NCBI RefSeq assembly: GCF_018139145.2
Contig: NC_059478.1
Span: 15,421,001 to 15,485,000 of the forward strand
DNA from: Gymnogyps californianus
Lineage: Eukaryota; Chordata; Aves; Accipitriformes; Cathartidae
DNA: 64,000 nucleotides
Reading direction: 5' to 3'
Positions 39,101 to 54,100 of the stretch are shown here, in pieces. The position numbers and the translations under genes are program-made. The notes beneath the pieces are model-generated. The model was not told where the DNA came from. It searched no databases and worked only from the letters and a program-made list of their open reading frames with translations. Each line of letters begins with the position of its first letter. Positions within the stretch are counted from its first letter, which is position 1.

Positions 39101-42100
39101 CAGATAACCATACAACATTTCATGTGTAGTCTTAACTCAGGTGCAGTGAGTTCTCTCCTTTTGGGTAGCAAATGAAGCTTCTTGGAAGTTTGGATAAAAA
39201 AATAGTTGCAGAAACAGCATGAAAAATAGAAAAAAATTGGGACCACAAGGGGAAAGAACAACCAGCTGGCCTGGAGTAAGGTGAAGTGAAGAAAGGAGAT
39301 ATCCTTGTGTCATATCTGTAGTTGATAATTTTCTTTTGGTTACACACACACATAGCAGCCAAAGTTGAAGACATTGGGATATAAATGTGTGTTTGAAGCC
39401 AAGCCCAGTTTAGGTACTTTCTTAGCCTGGAGATTGTATTATAGTCTCTAGTAGAAAACTGTACAAAATCCATGCTCTACTGAAGTCAGCTGTAACTCCC
39501 CCATTGACTTTAGTAGATATGAGATGTCACCCTTTCTACTTAGTTCATTGTAAATGTGTTTGGATGGAGAAGTACCACCACTCAAAATATCTGTTGAATA
39601 TTCCCAGGTGCTGCTTTTTAATACGTGCAGGAATGCCATAGCAGGGCTCAGTTCTGTTGTTTGCTTCTCACTCACGGTTGTATCTAAGAGAAACAGCTGG
39701 AGGAACGAAGCCTTGGGGCAGCTAATCCTCCTGCATGCCCCAGTTGCAGGGGGAGGGAGGGGGATGTGCAGCTGTGTCTGTATTTGCAGTGTTTGTGTAA
39801 CAGCCGTGCCTGCAAGAGTGTGGTTGCTTGCTGTCACACTGGAGTGCTAAAAGTCGTTAAGAATGAGACTGTCTTGCATAGGTCCAGAGAAGGTGGGGAG
39901 TGATGATGAGGAGCTCCTCCCGCTCCAGTTGCTCTGTGTGTAATCAGTGCCTGCGTTTCCTTCCCACTTGGTGGGCCCTCCTTGCTCACAGAAGCAAAAA
40001 AAAATTGGGAGGGAGGGAAGGGATGAACAATGGCCTCCGCACTGTTCTACCAGATGAGGCATCGCTACCCATTACGCTCACACAAAGTGATGTGGCCACC
40101 TATGTTAGGGCAGTGCACACCCTTGGGGCTTGCTGAAAGGGCCCTTCTGTGCAGCGACTCGCCTGGGCACAATCCGCTGCTCACCAGTGTCTAGCAGCTC
40201 AGGGTGAATTAATGTTAGTGTGACATTACTGACCAGCCAGGATCCCAGAAATCATCCTTGGTCCTCTAGCTTTGCTGAGGAAAAAACCTGACCTTTAGAA
40301 ATGCACATGTTTCTGTGGGATCATGTCTGCTGTGGTGTACACCCGTTAAAGTCCTCATGGTGCCCCATGAAGTTGGGAACTGCCAGAACTCATGCTATAT
40401 TCACAGTGAATTGAAGTATGGGAAAGGTAAGGTGATTTGCCTGTGGAAATACAGGAGGAAATCTGGAGCTCAGGTGGAATCTGAACACGCACATGCTGGC
40501 TTTGCCTCCGAGTCAGGGTGCTGTGTTTGCATTTCCTTCCAGAGCTCATTTTCTGCTTCCAAAAGGATAGAAAGGGACCTCAGAATAGCAGAAATCTGTT
40601 TTCTTTTAAGTAATCAGATACATGCATTTCCATTCTAATGAACGAGTACACGTGCTTAATGCTTTGCTGATATGTCTGATAAAAAAACTCTTTAGCATTA
40701 GTAGCTCCTCATATATATAGATCTTTAGCTCACTGTGTTGATATTGTGATTAATATGCCACACATAGAGATGTACCCAGTAGTAGGCAGATGAAGACAAC
40801 TTGTGCATGGCAATATTGAATTATTCAGTACTTCAGCTTCTCTACAGCTGCAAGGGAAGAGAAAATGTTTGTCCAGTATGTGTTACGACTTTTCAAGTTA
40901 CTTCTCCATCAGGGCCTGACTTCCTTGGTTCTCAAGCAGATTTATAGGGTGAAGAATTTGCCTCTCTCACTTCTGTTTAATGAACATGGGCAAAAGTTAG
41001 CTACCAGTATAGCTAGCTACCCTGAACAGTGGAGATTCGTGGCTAGGGGGCCTATGAAAGCGGGCTACTTGCACAAGAACTGAGCGTGCTTCTCCGAAGG
41101 ATGGAGAGAGATCAGGTGTGCGAGTATGTTGCAGTGTTGCTGCTGTGGTTGTGTAGGAACGTACCATCTCCAACGTGAGCCAGGATCTTTAGGGTACAAT
41201 ACACATGAGGGTTTTTCGTGTTCTTAAATGGAAGGAGCTGGTATATTACTATGATAAATACTATAATATATTGCCCTGGAGTGAAATTGTCAGGAAATTT
41301 AACTCTTTGTTTCCCTCTTTAGGAATTTACGCGTTTGGACTGTTTGCTACGGACATCTTTGTAAATGCTGGACAAGTAGTAACAGGGAATCTTGCACCAC
41401 ATTTTCTTGCACTTTGTAAACCCAACTATACAGCACTTGGATGTAAACAGTATACACAATTCATCAGTAGTGTACATGCCTGTACTGGAAATCCAGACCT
41501 TATCATGAAAGCCAGAAAGACATTCCCATCCAAAGAAGCAGCACTAAGCGTATATGCAGCTATGTATCTGGCTGTAAGTATATCGTCCTATTTAATGTCA
41601 CTATATTTTTGAGAGCAAATGGCTCACACTGTGAGGGGAGGAGGGAGGAATGGGGAGAAGATAAGACAATTCTTGGCTGACTTTGTATATGTAAACCTTC
41701 TATGAGTTACTGTGAGACCTTTGAGAATTTGATTCATTGGACTTAATTCTGACAACTACAGAGGTAGTGGTTCTCTGAGCCTTGAAAGCTAAGGCAATGC
41801 TGAGAGAGAGCAAGTTGTCCAAAGAGGGCTATAGATTCAGGATAACCAGGTTCGTGGTTTACTTTTTCCCCATTTCCAGAGAATATGGGAGGAGGCTTTG
41901 TTGGGTGGTAAAGAATAAGGAGAGGGATTGCCTCTGACTGATAGTGGTTCCTTTCCGTGTTGTAACCCAGTACAGATTAGTAGAATTGCACACGGCCGTA
42001 TTCTTTGGTGGGGTGAAGCACAAGAGTGGGCATATGTAAGTGTCTGATCTCTGCATGTTTCCCAAGATCTGTGCATGTCTTTAGGTATCAGAATTGATAT

Positions 42101-45100
42101 TTATAGGTACCTCAGTACTCATGCAAAGTCAGTTTGGCTCTTATTCTGCAATGAAGTGGGCTACAAGACAATCCAGCCCTTCCCTCTCTCCTCTCTGATA
42201 CAGGGAGCGATGAGCAGGGCTGGGATAAAAACCGATGTTTACTGCCTGGCATCAGAGCTGTTCTAGAGGCTACTGAGAAGTGTAGGGAGGCAGGTGAGAG
42301 GCAGAGTGACTAATGAATCTCACTCAAGTAACTCTGTGCAGTACTCCCTGGCTTAGTTTGGAGTGCACATCGTTCTAGTCTTAAGCAGAACCACATCTTG
42401 TTCTTAGTAAAGTTGTCCCCAGCACATGCCTATGGGAGTCTTTTACCTGACCTGTGCTGGTAATCACAGTCCTTTGTAGCCCTTTGGATGGGCCCAGGGC
42501 TGCCCTCATAGCGTCAGTGGGAAACTAGGCAAGTGTGTGTGCACCTCTGTGGTCATTGCAGGAGTTATCCCTTAGATTCCATCAGTATTTGAAGAGTGGC
42601 CTGCCTATACATGTGTGTGTGTATTTATGTGTGTATATATATGCATGTATATATACGTGTGTGAATGTGTATTGCTTTTAAGCATATATTTAATGAGCTG
42701 ACTTTTAATTCCTGATTGATCTGGAAACTGACACTTGCCAACATGGCAAAGATCCCAACCCCATCCACAGACAGTGTGCCAATTCCATGCTTCTGAGTAC
42801 AGTTTTAGAACCAGTTGCTTAAAATCTGCAGCACTGACAGTAACATTTACCAGAAGTTCCTTGTGAGCAATGTCTGTTTAAGAGATGTGGATCATCAGTT
42901 AGTACAGGCAAATGTTATCTGCAAATAAGAGATGAGCAATAAAATTCTAACTTGAGGCAAGTGTAAGACTCCTAATAGTATTGTCTTTATTTGGGGAGAT
43001 ATCTAAGGCTTTGCTTCACTGAAACATACCTCTAAATTTGGCGCAAGCTATTTTAGAAAATATTCAGCATTCTTGATTTTAGTTTCTCCTATTTTTCTCA
43101 TCCATCTGTAAAGTTGGATTTCCACTGTTGCCATGAGTCACAGTAATGAAAGGAAACCAACTGTTCAGCTACTGCAAAGCAGGAAGGAAAATAGTATTAA
43201 TACATTTTAAAAACAAAAAGTAGACATTAGTAAGGTCTAATACCTAGTATCAATGGCTTTTGACATGAGCAGGAGTACTTCATGCAAACCTTATGTTGTC
43301 TGTGGTCAATATACAGTTAGCAACATCAAAAATTAAAACTGCTGTGATCTATTTCATGACTTTATAATCTTTCAGTAACTGCAGAAATGAATATATCCTA
43401 TGTCATTACTGTATTGCTGCATGATGCATGACACTGTCATCATTTAACTAAAGCACTATAAACTGCTCTCAGGATTTCTGAATTCTTATAGGCTGCCTAG
43501 TAAAGTGAATTGCTATGATGTATCCGCTGAGCTGTAGCCTGCAAATATAGGTCCTTGATGCAATATTGGCAGTCCTTTTTTTTTTTTTTTTTTTTTTTAA
43601 ATTCTGTTGCATGGTTGCAGCTAAAAATACTGTTTATTACACACCAGGGAAAGAAATGCAATGTTCCAGTATTTGGGGTCATGTCCTTACACTGTCATGA
43701 TGTTTATCAGGATAGTTGGCCTTGAATAACAACTTTCTCATCACTATTCACTGGAGTAGAAGATTTAAACAGTAGCCTAGTCTTTGTATGAGCCATGGTA
43801 CAACAGTAACTGAGAGCATGGACATAAAGACCTCCATATATTATTCAGCTAGTATTTCATGAGCATATAATCTCTGATACAAAATGTGCTTTCTTTTTGG
43901 TTAACAGAAATATTTGGAAGAGAGGGAGTGATTGTTACAGAATCCTCCCTGGACATTTCAGCCAGCTGTGCACAAAACGAAACCAGTTTAAAGACATAAA
44001 CAGGCAACAAGCTAATCCAGAGTCCTTGCTCTCTGAGGGCTTGAAGTAAACAACATCAGACTTGTGTGATTTCACCGATCAACCCATTTAAAAACAAAGC
44101 CTATGCTTTGTCTAATAATTCCCCTATCTCGTTCTATTTAAGTGCAGCCATGTCCTTATCACCTAGCGTCTGTGCATATTGTCTTGTTAACAATAGCTTC
44201 TTTTTTCCCCTAAGTTCTTGAGTCTTCCTTTTTTCCCCCTCCCCTCTTTTGAGAGTGGGTGGCTGCTATGGTAACTCTGAATTCCGCTCTTGCTGAAAGT
44301 GCAGTCTTTTTCAAACAATTGTATTGCTAATATTTAGACCTCTCTGTAATGTTTGCCTCCATTACTTTCTCTCAGTATCTATCAAGAAAGACTTAGCAAT
44401 GGAAGTGTTGAATGGCAGCACTATGGTTAGGCGTTTTCTCTACCCTGCTCCAAACACAGACACTTTCAAGGATGCATTACCTGTCTTCTTCAGACTTTTA
44501 GGTTTATTTTCCCAGTGTACCAGAGTCTTCAAAATGAGCTACTGTAAATCTATTCCAAAATCTCTAACCAGGCTGGCTGCTACCTGGATTTCTGTGTAGG
44601 TGTCTGCTCAACTCGTCTTAGATCTTTTGTTTGTTTGGTTTTGCTTGAGTTGGGTTAATAAGTTGACTGCGTCTGCTTTCATTTCTTATCAGCATTGCAA
44701 TTCACCCTTTCTCAGCTGGAACAACATCTGCTAACATAGCTATTAAGGCAAACGCTGCAAGTTTATTAAATAGAATATAATTGTATAAGCCACATTTTGA
44801 TATGTGTAAGTTGACACAGCCTGGACAATTAGAGGTATATTTTGAAGCAGCCAAATATGCACATACTTGGGTTTTTTCCACAACTGAGACACAGAAATGA
44901 GAAGTCATGAGTCTTTTTTTTTGGTAGGATTTCGAAGTGATATATGAAGATTTAGTCAGTCTATTCCCATGGATTTAAATATGAGACTTATGACTAACAG
45001 TTGTTCTTTGGTGCTGCAAACCTAGGGGATTGGTCATTCCTAGTTGTAGTTTAAGACAAATTTTAATTCATTTGCTTTTTCGTTGTTTTATTCTTACTGC

Positions 45101-48100
45101 GTTGGACAAGAGCAGTTGGCAGCCAACCTGTCTGTAGGGTAGAGTTTGAACTTGGTGTTACCGCATACATTTCAGACTTGCTTTGGATTTGTAATGATAG
45201 AGGAGCAGGTTTAATGCCTTGATAATTGACATAGCCCTTAGGTCTGTAAGCTGCTTTTGTTACTTTGTCCTGTGAACCCTTGGCCTCAACTACGGCCTCA
45301 GGCAGGGCTAGCAGGTAAAGCTGACAATTTTTTCCTCTCTGCAGAGCTTTTGTTGGGCCCATGATCATCTTTTCTGCAAGGTTCTTGCTCCTGGCATTCT
45401 GCTGTATTGTCTATGCTGTTTACTGTGTTTATAAGTCACTGGGAAAAGACAGCAAGGCAGTCTGAGTCACAGTGCTGGCAACATGGTGACATTCTGTTCA
45501 GTGTCACTCCTTGATGCAGTCTTTAGGTGTAGGCCTCGTCTAACCTCTCCCTCATCTTGAAGTGCCTGTTTGGCTCCTGCTCAATGGGAAGCTGGTGGAG
45601 GCATGACAGGCCTCTCTTTGATAGGCTTTAGGGAGTGTTCAGGAGGAAAAGGAGTAGCAGAGCCACCTTATTGAATCGGCTTTGTTGTCCATTTTTTTGT
45701 TAGGAAATTGAAGAATTAAAGGATTCTTTTGGCTGCTTTTCAGGGGCAATGGGCAATGTTAGGAAAGTGGAATTTCTTTTCAGTATCTGGTGCAGCAAGT
45801 AAAAGTATCCCTTGATACTGATTGTACAGCATGTATCATGGGCTTCATATATGGGGTGTATTAGTTACTTTCAGGCTGGATAGTAAAATAACATTACAAT
45901 TTGATCCAGGGATTTATGTAAAGACCTCTAGATATTTCTTGCCAGTCAGTTCTTCATCACAATTCAATTGCTCATGGTAACAACCTCTGTAGACTGAATC
46001 AGCTTTAATTAATATTTGGGTGTACCTTACAGTCCTGGTACATCGAAGGATACCTCTTTTCTTCTCCAGTTGTTTAGAGTTACAACTGTGGGGAGCTCAT
46101 AGTGGGAAACTTAATAGTAAGGTCCAGCATTTCTAGAGGTTTCTCTTCCTTTTGCCAATCTAGACCTCTGACTTTGAAAGCCAATTTTTGTCTAGGGTCA
46201 TCAATAATTACTGCAAAACTTACGGAGAAAGCTGGAGGAGGCTTCAAAAGCACTAAAAAAGTCTTCAGTGGGAAGTTGCAGAAAGGCCCAGATGATTTGA
46301 GAATATGACTGTGGTTTGCTCTAGAAAGAATTTGACCCAATAATTATTAATCAAGGAAGCTGAAGAGCTTTTAGATTGTCAGACAGGATTCTAACTAAAC
46401 ACGGAACCTGGTTATAGACTACTGTCCACTATAGCACAGTACTTTTTCAGCTTTTTGATCTCAGAGTATCTCTTTTCTTGTAGGTATGACAATTATTGGA
46501 AGTTGTGCATTCCTCAGGTGGAACATCTGTAACATTACTTATATTACTTGAATAGTTCAAGATTCTTTAACGATAGCACATTGTAAAAGCAAAACAAAAC
46601 ATGAGGTAATTTATATTTGGAGCGCTGCCTGGGACAGGTGCCTGTACAGTGATTCCTTCCTCTTTCTGCTTGTCGCTTCATGAGTCACTATTCTCTGCCC
46701 ACTAATGGACTGGTCTGTCTCTTTGTCAGTCCCCCAGACCATCTGCTTCAGGGAGGACCAAAACAGCAAGCGCAGAGGGGATCTTCCTACCCACATCCCT
46801 GGGCCCCAGGCTCATGAAATCAGCTAGGAAAATTAACTTCCCTCCTGGCTGGTGCACCCAGCCTGACGACTAGCTCCACTCTAACTAAAATGGGACTCTG
46901 GGACCTGTTACGTGTGTGTTTGTGTGCATAGACATTTGTGTGGGTGAGCCTAAAGATAGCTGAAAGAAGATGACTAGAAGGAGCTTGCACCATAGCCCAG
47001 GAGGCCACTTTGTCCTGCACTTGACATACAATTCCTGTTCTTTTCTTATGTGTTTTGGAATGATTTTGTTTGCACTAGATTTAGGACATATTTCACATGA
47101 GTCAGACTTGCAACATGACACTTTTGAAAGCTTTCCCAGTACAAGCTAAGTGCCAACACTATGATTATTCCTTATATTATGACCTGAGACAGTCATGTCC
47201 GAAACGCCACAGGTAGCTTTGTCTTTGGTGGTGATGGTGATGATTCTGACTCTTTCAAATACATATTTTCAAAACCACTTCAATTAAAGTTTTGCTTTCA
47301 ATTTATGAGGTTCTCTGAAGACTTCACTTCCAGCATCTTGAAGACTGAAGATCAAATGTTTGTGTTTTCCTAAAAATCTAGTAAATATTGGTATATAGAA
47401 CAATCAGATAACATCCACCTCCTTATATGACTCTCTGCCAGTGTCTACTTACTGGTATCACCTTTATGTCTTTTTCATACTGAAATCTTAATTCAGGAAA
47501 AAGGAAAAGCAATAGCAGAAGTTCTTCAAGAGAAGATTCACCGCTGATCTGATGGTGCAGGAGAATGTGCAGCCTGCAAAATTAATTCTAACTACGCTAT
47601 CAATCCTTGACCTTACATACGAAATCTCTGCTGTTGGTCTTGCTGTTGACTAATTTAAAAGATTTCTTTAATTAGATTTCTCCTCTCCCAATTTCTGTTC
47701 TTAAAAGGAACTGAGATGGACTTGTTCAGTAAACATCTTTAGCCATGTAAAAATTTATATTGTTGTTCATTCTCACTAATGTTTTAAATCACTGAGCTAA
47801 TTTCCTTTGTTGATACTGCATTTAATATTTATGAAGAGTAGGAGAAGAAAAATCCTGTCATCTTTTCAAGGTGTTTATTCTTTGTCAATTACTGTGCTGG
47901 TTTATAGCTTTCCTTCCAGAATTAAGAAGAAAACAACTGCTGAATTATATTTTATTCTTAGTGCAAATCAGATCTTTGACTGAGTTGACTGTGTTAATAT
48001 ATTGTGCTAGAGCTGCAAGAGATCAAGTTTAAAAATGGAGATCTATGAATCCTGCCTTGGAAGAGTCTACATTTGCTATGTAGAGTTTTGCAAATATACG

Positions 48101-51100
48101 GACTTTTTGCTACACTGTTTCAGGAGAAGTTTACCCTGTTTCTATTGATTCTTTAATAATATTTTAATATAATGCTATTCTTAACATCAGTGGTGTCTGT
48201 TCTTTAAAGAAAAGATAGAAATGGTACCTATGCTGGCAGAACCCTCAGGTTATTTTGAATAATGGACTGGGCATGACAATCTTGACTGCACATGTAGGAA
48301 GGGACTCAGCAAATGGAAGTCTTTATTACTCATGTGAGGCAGAGCATGAGTCTGCAGTTGTTTCTTCTCACTCAGTGCTTTGTCTGAGTAGGGATTTGAA
48401 GGACATGCTTGATTGTAAAAAGATTCTAAGAATTTCCTGCAGAGCACTTTTTGGTTTAGCTTTGTATTAAAAATGTTGAAGTTTGACTGAAGTCCTGCAG
48501 ATTCAAGTATTTGTATTATAATGTGTTATGACTTCATAAAAATTGAGATTATCTTCTTGGGCGGTGACCAGGTGTTATAGATAACTGAAATATATCACTG
48601 AGACCTGCCTTAAGCAAGCTACACTCTTTTTTGAGGTGATTTTTCCTTCTCAGTAGTCGTTTTGATTTAATATGCCGCAATACAGAACTAAATGCAGGAT
48701 AGCTTCTTGCCAACTTCCTTGTGTCAACTTCATCCAAGGTGTCTTTGAAATCTGGTGATCTTGCTGCATATTCAAAATATTAGAATATTTTCCCTACCAT
48801 CAGATATTCTAACATGTAGTGTGAATGTGGATAATGGTGGTAGTATCCAGGAGTACAGTGAGACTCACTAAAATAGAGGGTTGCTGAGTAACTCAGCATG
48901 CACTGCTCTGTCTGTAGCTTGAAGAAAACCAGTGGGGCTAAAAAGCTGAAAATTAAAGTTGCTGTTGTCTTATCAGCATTCCACATGGTAAGAGTAACTC
49001 ACTGAAGAGAGCCTGCAAAAATATAAGGAGCTAAGATAAAAGGATAGTCAGCAAAGGGAGAAACACTGTTTCTGAAATGGTCTAGGAAGAAGAGAGATAT
49101 GGTTTGGAGATACACCCCAAAACTCGTTTTTTCAAACCTTTGCTCTGTCTGCATTAGTTTAAAGCTTGCTACTAGTTTGCTGTTCATCACGTAAGGTACA
49201 CTGAAGATGTATGAGTTGCAGTACTCTGCTGCGATTTTAAGCTTAAGCTTTGATTCGTCCTCTAAGCCATGGATCTTTCTCTAGTGTTTTGAGCAAAATT
49301 ACTGTCAGATGTTGCTCTTTTCAGACAAGCTCTGAGCACTACTTCCTTCACTTAATTTATCGTAACTGTAACCACGCTTCCTAAACTACTTCTTGACTGG
49401 ATTATTGCAGCACTTCATAACTGATTACCCAGTAAATTCAGCTGAAGTTTCAGACAGTACAAAAAAAGGACTGCCTTTTTGGTTGGCCAAAAAGGTACTG
49501 GTTCTTCAATGCAGATTCATCTGTTTCCCTTTGTAGTTCAAAGTGATGGCATTACACACTTGGAGTCTCGTAGTTAAACTCCACAGAAAATATTTGCATT
49601 CTTCAATCTAAAAACTTCAACTCTGTCTAAATGTGAAGGTTTTAGGGATTTCAGTGGTTTAATTGCAGAAAGTAAATACTTTTTTCTCAAAAATCTTGTT
49701 AGTTGAAGTATAGTTTTTCAGGGGGAACTTTCAAGCAGCCTTAATGCCAAGATTCAAGAGAATGGAAATTCAAAGATTTGGTATTAATTTCTTCCATTGG
49801 CTCATCAGAGCTTGGGAAGTGCTGGCTTAAACCTAGTAGTCACTAATGCACACTTAGGGCAGAAGAGCTGCTCTGTCATCAGGCAGTGCTTTTAATTCAG
49901 TAGTATTGCACAGGCAGAGTTAGACTGCAAGCAGGGCAGATTGATTTCTCTGAGTTTGATGCATAAAAGTTTCTGCATTTAGATTGGTTTGTGTGCTGGG
50001 GGGGTTTGGTACTAAACATCCTCAGTCACCATCTGTGAAGTACAGGGGTGTATTGGTTCAGCACTGGTTGAAACTATTACATGTTATTTATAAAAGTAGA
50101 TGCTGGTATTTAGTTCAGTTTTCACTCCTTTTTGACAAATCTCTAGTTAATCACATGGAGAGGTTGTGTATGAAGAAGAAAGACATTTGCTAATAAAAAC
50201 AAGGCCTTGATGTAGCCCCTTTCAGGGTAAAGATCTTTTTCTATTATTGTCAACACTGTGCAGTGAAAAATCAGTCTCTTTACCTCTCTGCATAAATAAT
50301 GACATAGATTGGGAGTAATAGGATGGGATTGTCTAATTTGCCTGTTCATTTGGGGGCTTTTCAGGTTCACATAAAATGTAATTTTGCTGCATGGTCTAAT
50401 TCTTTTTCTATATCGCTAGGAAAAGGGTGTGATGACTTTATCTAGCGCTTTACTTTCTTGTTTCTTTACCAAAAAAAAGAAAAAGAAAAAAGCCAAATAC
50501 ACAGTCTATTCAAACAAAATGTAGAGATTTTATTCACCAATTAGTGGGAGATATCCATCAGTCTTATACTTTCTTCCTTTCTAATTTTCAGATGTATATC
50601 ACCAACACAGTAAAAGCCAGAGGAACAAGGCTTGCAAAACCTGTTCTGTGTTTGGGCTTAATGTGCTTGGCTTTCCTTACTGGAATCAACAGAGTAGCAG
50701 AGTATCGAAATCACTGGTCAGATGTAATAGCAGGATTTATAATTGGAATATCTATAGCAGTATTTTTGGTAAGTGTATATCTGTGTCACTTCTGTTTGAA
50801 AAAATCAGTGTATAACTTTGTGTCTCTTAAAAAAACTATTGGTAGCCTTGACTTTTCAGACAATTAAATGACAAAAGAGGTGTTTCTAATTTTTTTTTAA
50901 AATTAATTATCAGTTTCCTCAGTTATATTTACATACACTCAGAAATGTGAAGTCAAGAAAGGACTGATCAAATGATCTCTTTTGACTTCCTTATAAACCA
51001 GACTGCAGCATTTCAACCAATAATTTTTGCATCAAGCCCCACTTTAAGCAGGTGTATATCCTTCAGAATAAAATCTAGTTACGATTTCATGTATAAAGTA

Positions 51101-54100
51101 TTAAATTCATTATAGTGATACCTACACTGATCAGAGAATAAGTAGCATTTCTTTTCTGGCTTTAAAGTAACTCTGTTGAATTTCTTTCATGCTAATTCAG
51201 GTTTACACTGAGATTGTGTGTTATTCTGTATCAAAAAATCCTTGTTTAGCCTTTTCCTTTTCTGGAACTGTGTTCCAAAACCAGATTGTTAGTCACAGTT
51301 CACAACGACTAGTGTCTGTGTCAGAAAGCTGCCGCTAATCTATTAATCCCCTTCACTGCTAACTTCAGTGGAAGACTATGGCATAGAATAGTCACTGCTG
51401 TTTACTGCCTGCAAGTTTGTCTGCCTGGCAGCTTGTAATAGTACTAAATACACTTTTGAATTTTTTCCCCATGAAAACACTTTTGAGCTTGATTCTCGGA
51501 TCTCAAGGTCTTGATCTCAAGATCTTGGATCTGAAGACTTGGCTTGGCTGAGAACTCTCATAGGGATGGCTGAGGTGAGTGTTTTCATTCCTGAGAGACG
51601 TGAGGGCAGCTTTAGGTCTTCTTTAAAATATACCTGCTCGCACTTCCAAATATTCCCTTCCACACAAGGTGTCCAGGAGTTATATTTGCGTGTTCATTTT
51701 TAAGAAATTTTTCTATTCTGTTTGTGCCCCTAAAGTCATAAAAGAGAACAGAATAGAAAAGAAATCTGTCCCAGCATTTTTTCTTATATTCTGTGATGCA
51801 TATTGCATAAACTCCTTTGAGTAGCATGACATCAAATTTAGTTGTGTTTTGAAGAAAATACAATGGGCAAACATTGCTGCTTGGCTGAGTGTCTGAATTA
51901 GTAGAAACACTAACAAACTGGTATATATCACATTCCTAAAGCCCTATGTGAGAGTCACTGCTGCACTGAGCAGGTTTAGAGTTTAGTTCAAACTTGGGGA
52001 TGGTCCTTGCCTTGTTATTCTCCCTTTCTCACTCTCCATTTGAGAAAGTCTTTGCTGGTCAAAACTTAGATGGTACTGGCCCCTCATAGGAATTTAAGGT
52101 TATTGTCATGTTCTGCTACGCGTGCTCTGGACATCTATTCATGACATTGCTAATAACTGGTATTCTATTATTCAGTTTCGGTAATGGATTTGCTTTTAGA
52201 TAAGAGGGTTTTTTGGTTATCAGATGATGCATGTAACAATAAATTGGTTGAAAATGTTTTGTCTTGAAATATTAATTAAGGATCTTCTGTAAAACATGAA
52301 CTTCACATTTCTGTGTTTCTGCTGTAAGCTGTGACTAAAGCTGGTGTCAGTTCTGCCTAATTATGGATGTCAGGATCAAAGCTCAAAAAAATGAGTTGTT
52401 CCTTAGCTATTCTGTTTATCTTCTAATCCCTTCTAGGTTGTTTGTGTGGTAAATAACTTCAGAGGACGTCAGCCAGAACATGAACATTCTCATATGGATA
52501 ATCTGGTCCAGATGCCCATGATCAGCATACCCCGAGTAGAAAGCCCTTTAGAAAAGGTAATGTCTGACTTTTTTTAAAAACAATTAAATAAAATGTAGCT
52601 TTCCTGGAAGGATGATCCCAAATTATTTTGACAAGAGTGTCAAAGTAATCAGATTTAAAGTGAGGAGACATGGCAGTGAAGGAGAAAGAAGGGAAGAATT
52701 AATTCAGAGACACTCCTTGGGAGACTCTTCATGTCACCTCCAAGAACAATCGCTACATATCAGTCCAGTTTACTGTTGCAGCCACTGCTAAGTCCATGGG
52801 GTCAGGCTGAGTAGATCTGAGGCCCTCTTTCCTTGTGTTCCTCAAGTAAGTTTGATTAACGCTTTGGCTGAGAGTCCACAGAGCTTGAAGTGCTTAGAAA
52901 GAAAATCTAACCCCTGAGCCCAAGGGGTTATGCAATTCAGGCACAAGTGGCATTTATCCTATTTCTTCGGGGTACGTCCTCAGGCTAGTGTAGAGCATGG
53001 GATGCAGTCCCTTCTGGATCAGCTGTGGGGCTTTTATCATCAGGCATGTGCTAGCTCCAGGACAAGGCACCCACTTGGAAACACTGGGGATCTGACATCT
53101 GCGCTAGCAGGGCAAACAACTTAATGAACATGATAATAATAGAGAGTAACATGGGTCATACAGTAACTGCACAAAAGCCATGATCTCTTGCCAAAGCAAA
53201 TGGGATTTTGGACTAGGACATGCTAGTGATAGTCTCCTGGGTATGCCAAGACTTTTTGCATGAGTAAGTATCACGATGTGTTTAAAATTTATTATAGGTC
53301 CCTGTAATAAAAATTTATGTTTTTTGAAGATGATGTTGTACTATGTAAGTGTTAGGCAAGATCATGTCTGAACAATTTTATGAGCAAACAAGCACTGAAA
53401 TAGACAGCATAACCAAATAAAGGAAACATTTTAGGCATTTTTACCAGGGGGAAAGTTTGAACTACTAATGCAAAGTTTGAAAGCAATGCTACTTTTTCTA
53501 GTGACTTTATCAGTCATTATTTGTTAAAATCTCTTGTGTTATGCCCATGTTTGAAGACAGTAAACAATTCTACACTGGGTCGGGCACCAAAAGTATGTTT
53601 CTATGGCATTCTTTTAAATCCAAATTACTTCTGATATTTTTTCATATGAAACATAAGAATAAATGTTTTTAACCACTTCCCAGTTTGTCTTAGTCACTTG
53701 GAAGTGGTGGAAGTTGTCCTTTAGTAAGAATTGCTGCTAGCCCTGGGTTTGTTATTCTTTTCCTTGAAGGGAAAGAAGGTTTCTTTTCAGAATGATCTAA
53801 CACGCCTTTTTGAACCAAATGTGTCTAAGCTACTTCTGCTGATATCTTGTCATAAGGTCAGAGTCTCGTTTGCTTGAACAAGCATTTAGATGATAAATGT
53901 GTATCTTCAAAATAATCCATTCAGTAAACTTTCTGTAAAACGTCAAAACAAAAGATTGGCCTAGGGCATACCACATTAATAAGAGCATGTTTTATTTACG
54001 TGCTAGGCTCTCCTGCAATAGAAGCCATTTCTGTGGCTCAAAAGCCATCATAGGTAGTAAATATACATTCTCTGGCTGTTGAAATTTTAAATTTTTTTCT

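Larger units (their letters stand above)
41574..50591 (+). other. PLPPR5: PLPPR5 intron 3 (about 9.0 kb)
   Basis: GTAAGT to a CTAATTTTCAG acceptor. Contains a TG/TA microsatellite near 42.6 kb and a 23-T run near 43.58 kb. Remaining open frames are short and unrecognised. Confidence 0.85.

Noticed and set aside
39132..40062. Open frames of 70-129 codons, mostly on the minus strand, in intron 2
   Set aside because: No domain, no splice pairing and no similarity I recognise; they overlap frames on the opposite strand.
50544..50867. Open frame of 107 codons extending beyond PLPPR5 exon 4
   Set aside because: The conserved protein ends exactly at the GTAAGT donor and continues in exon 5; the extra codons are intronic readthrough.
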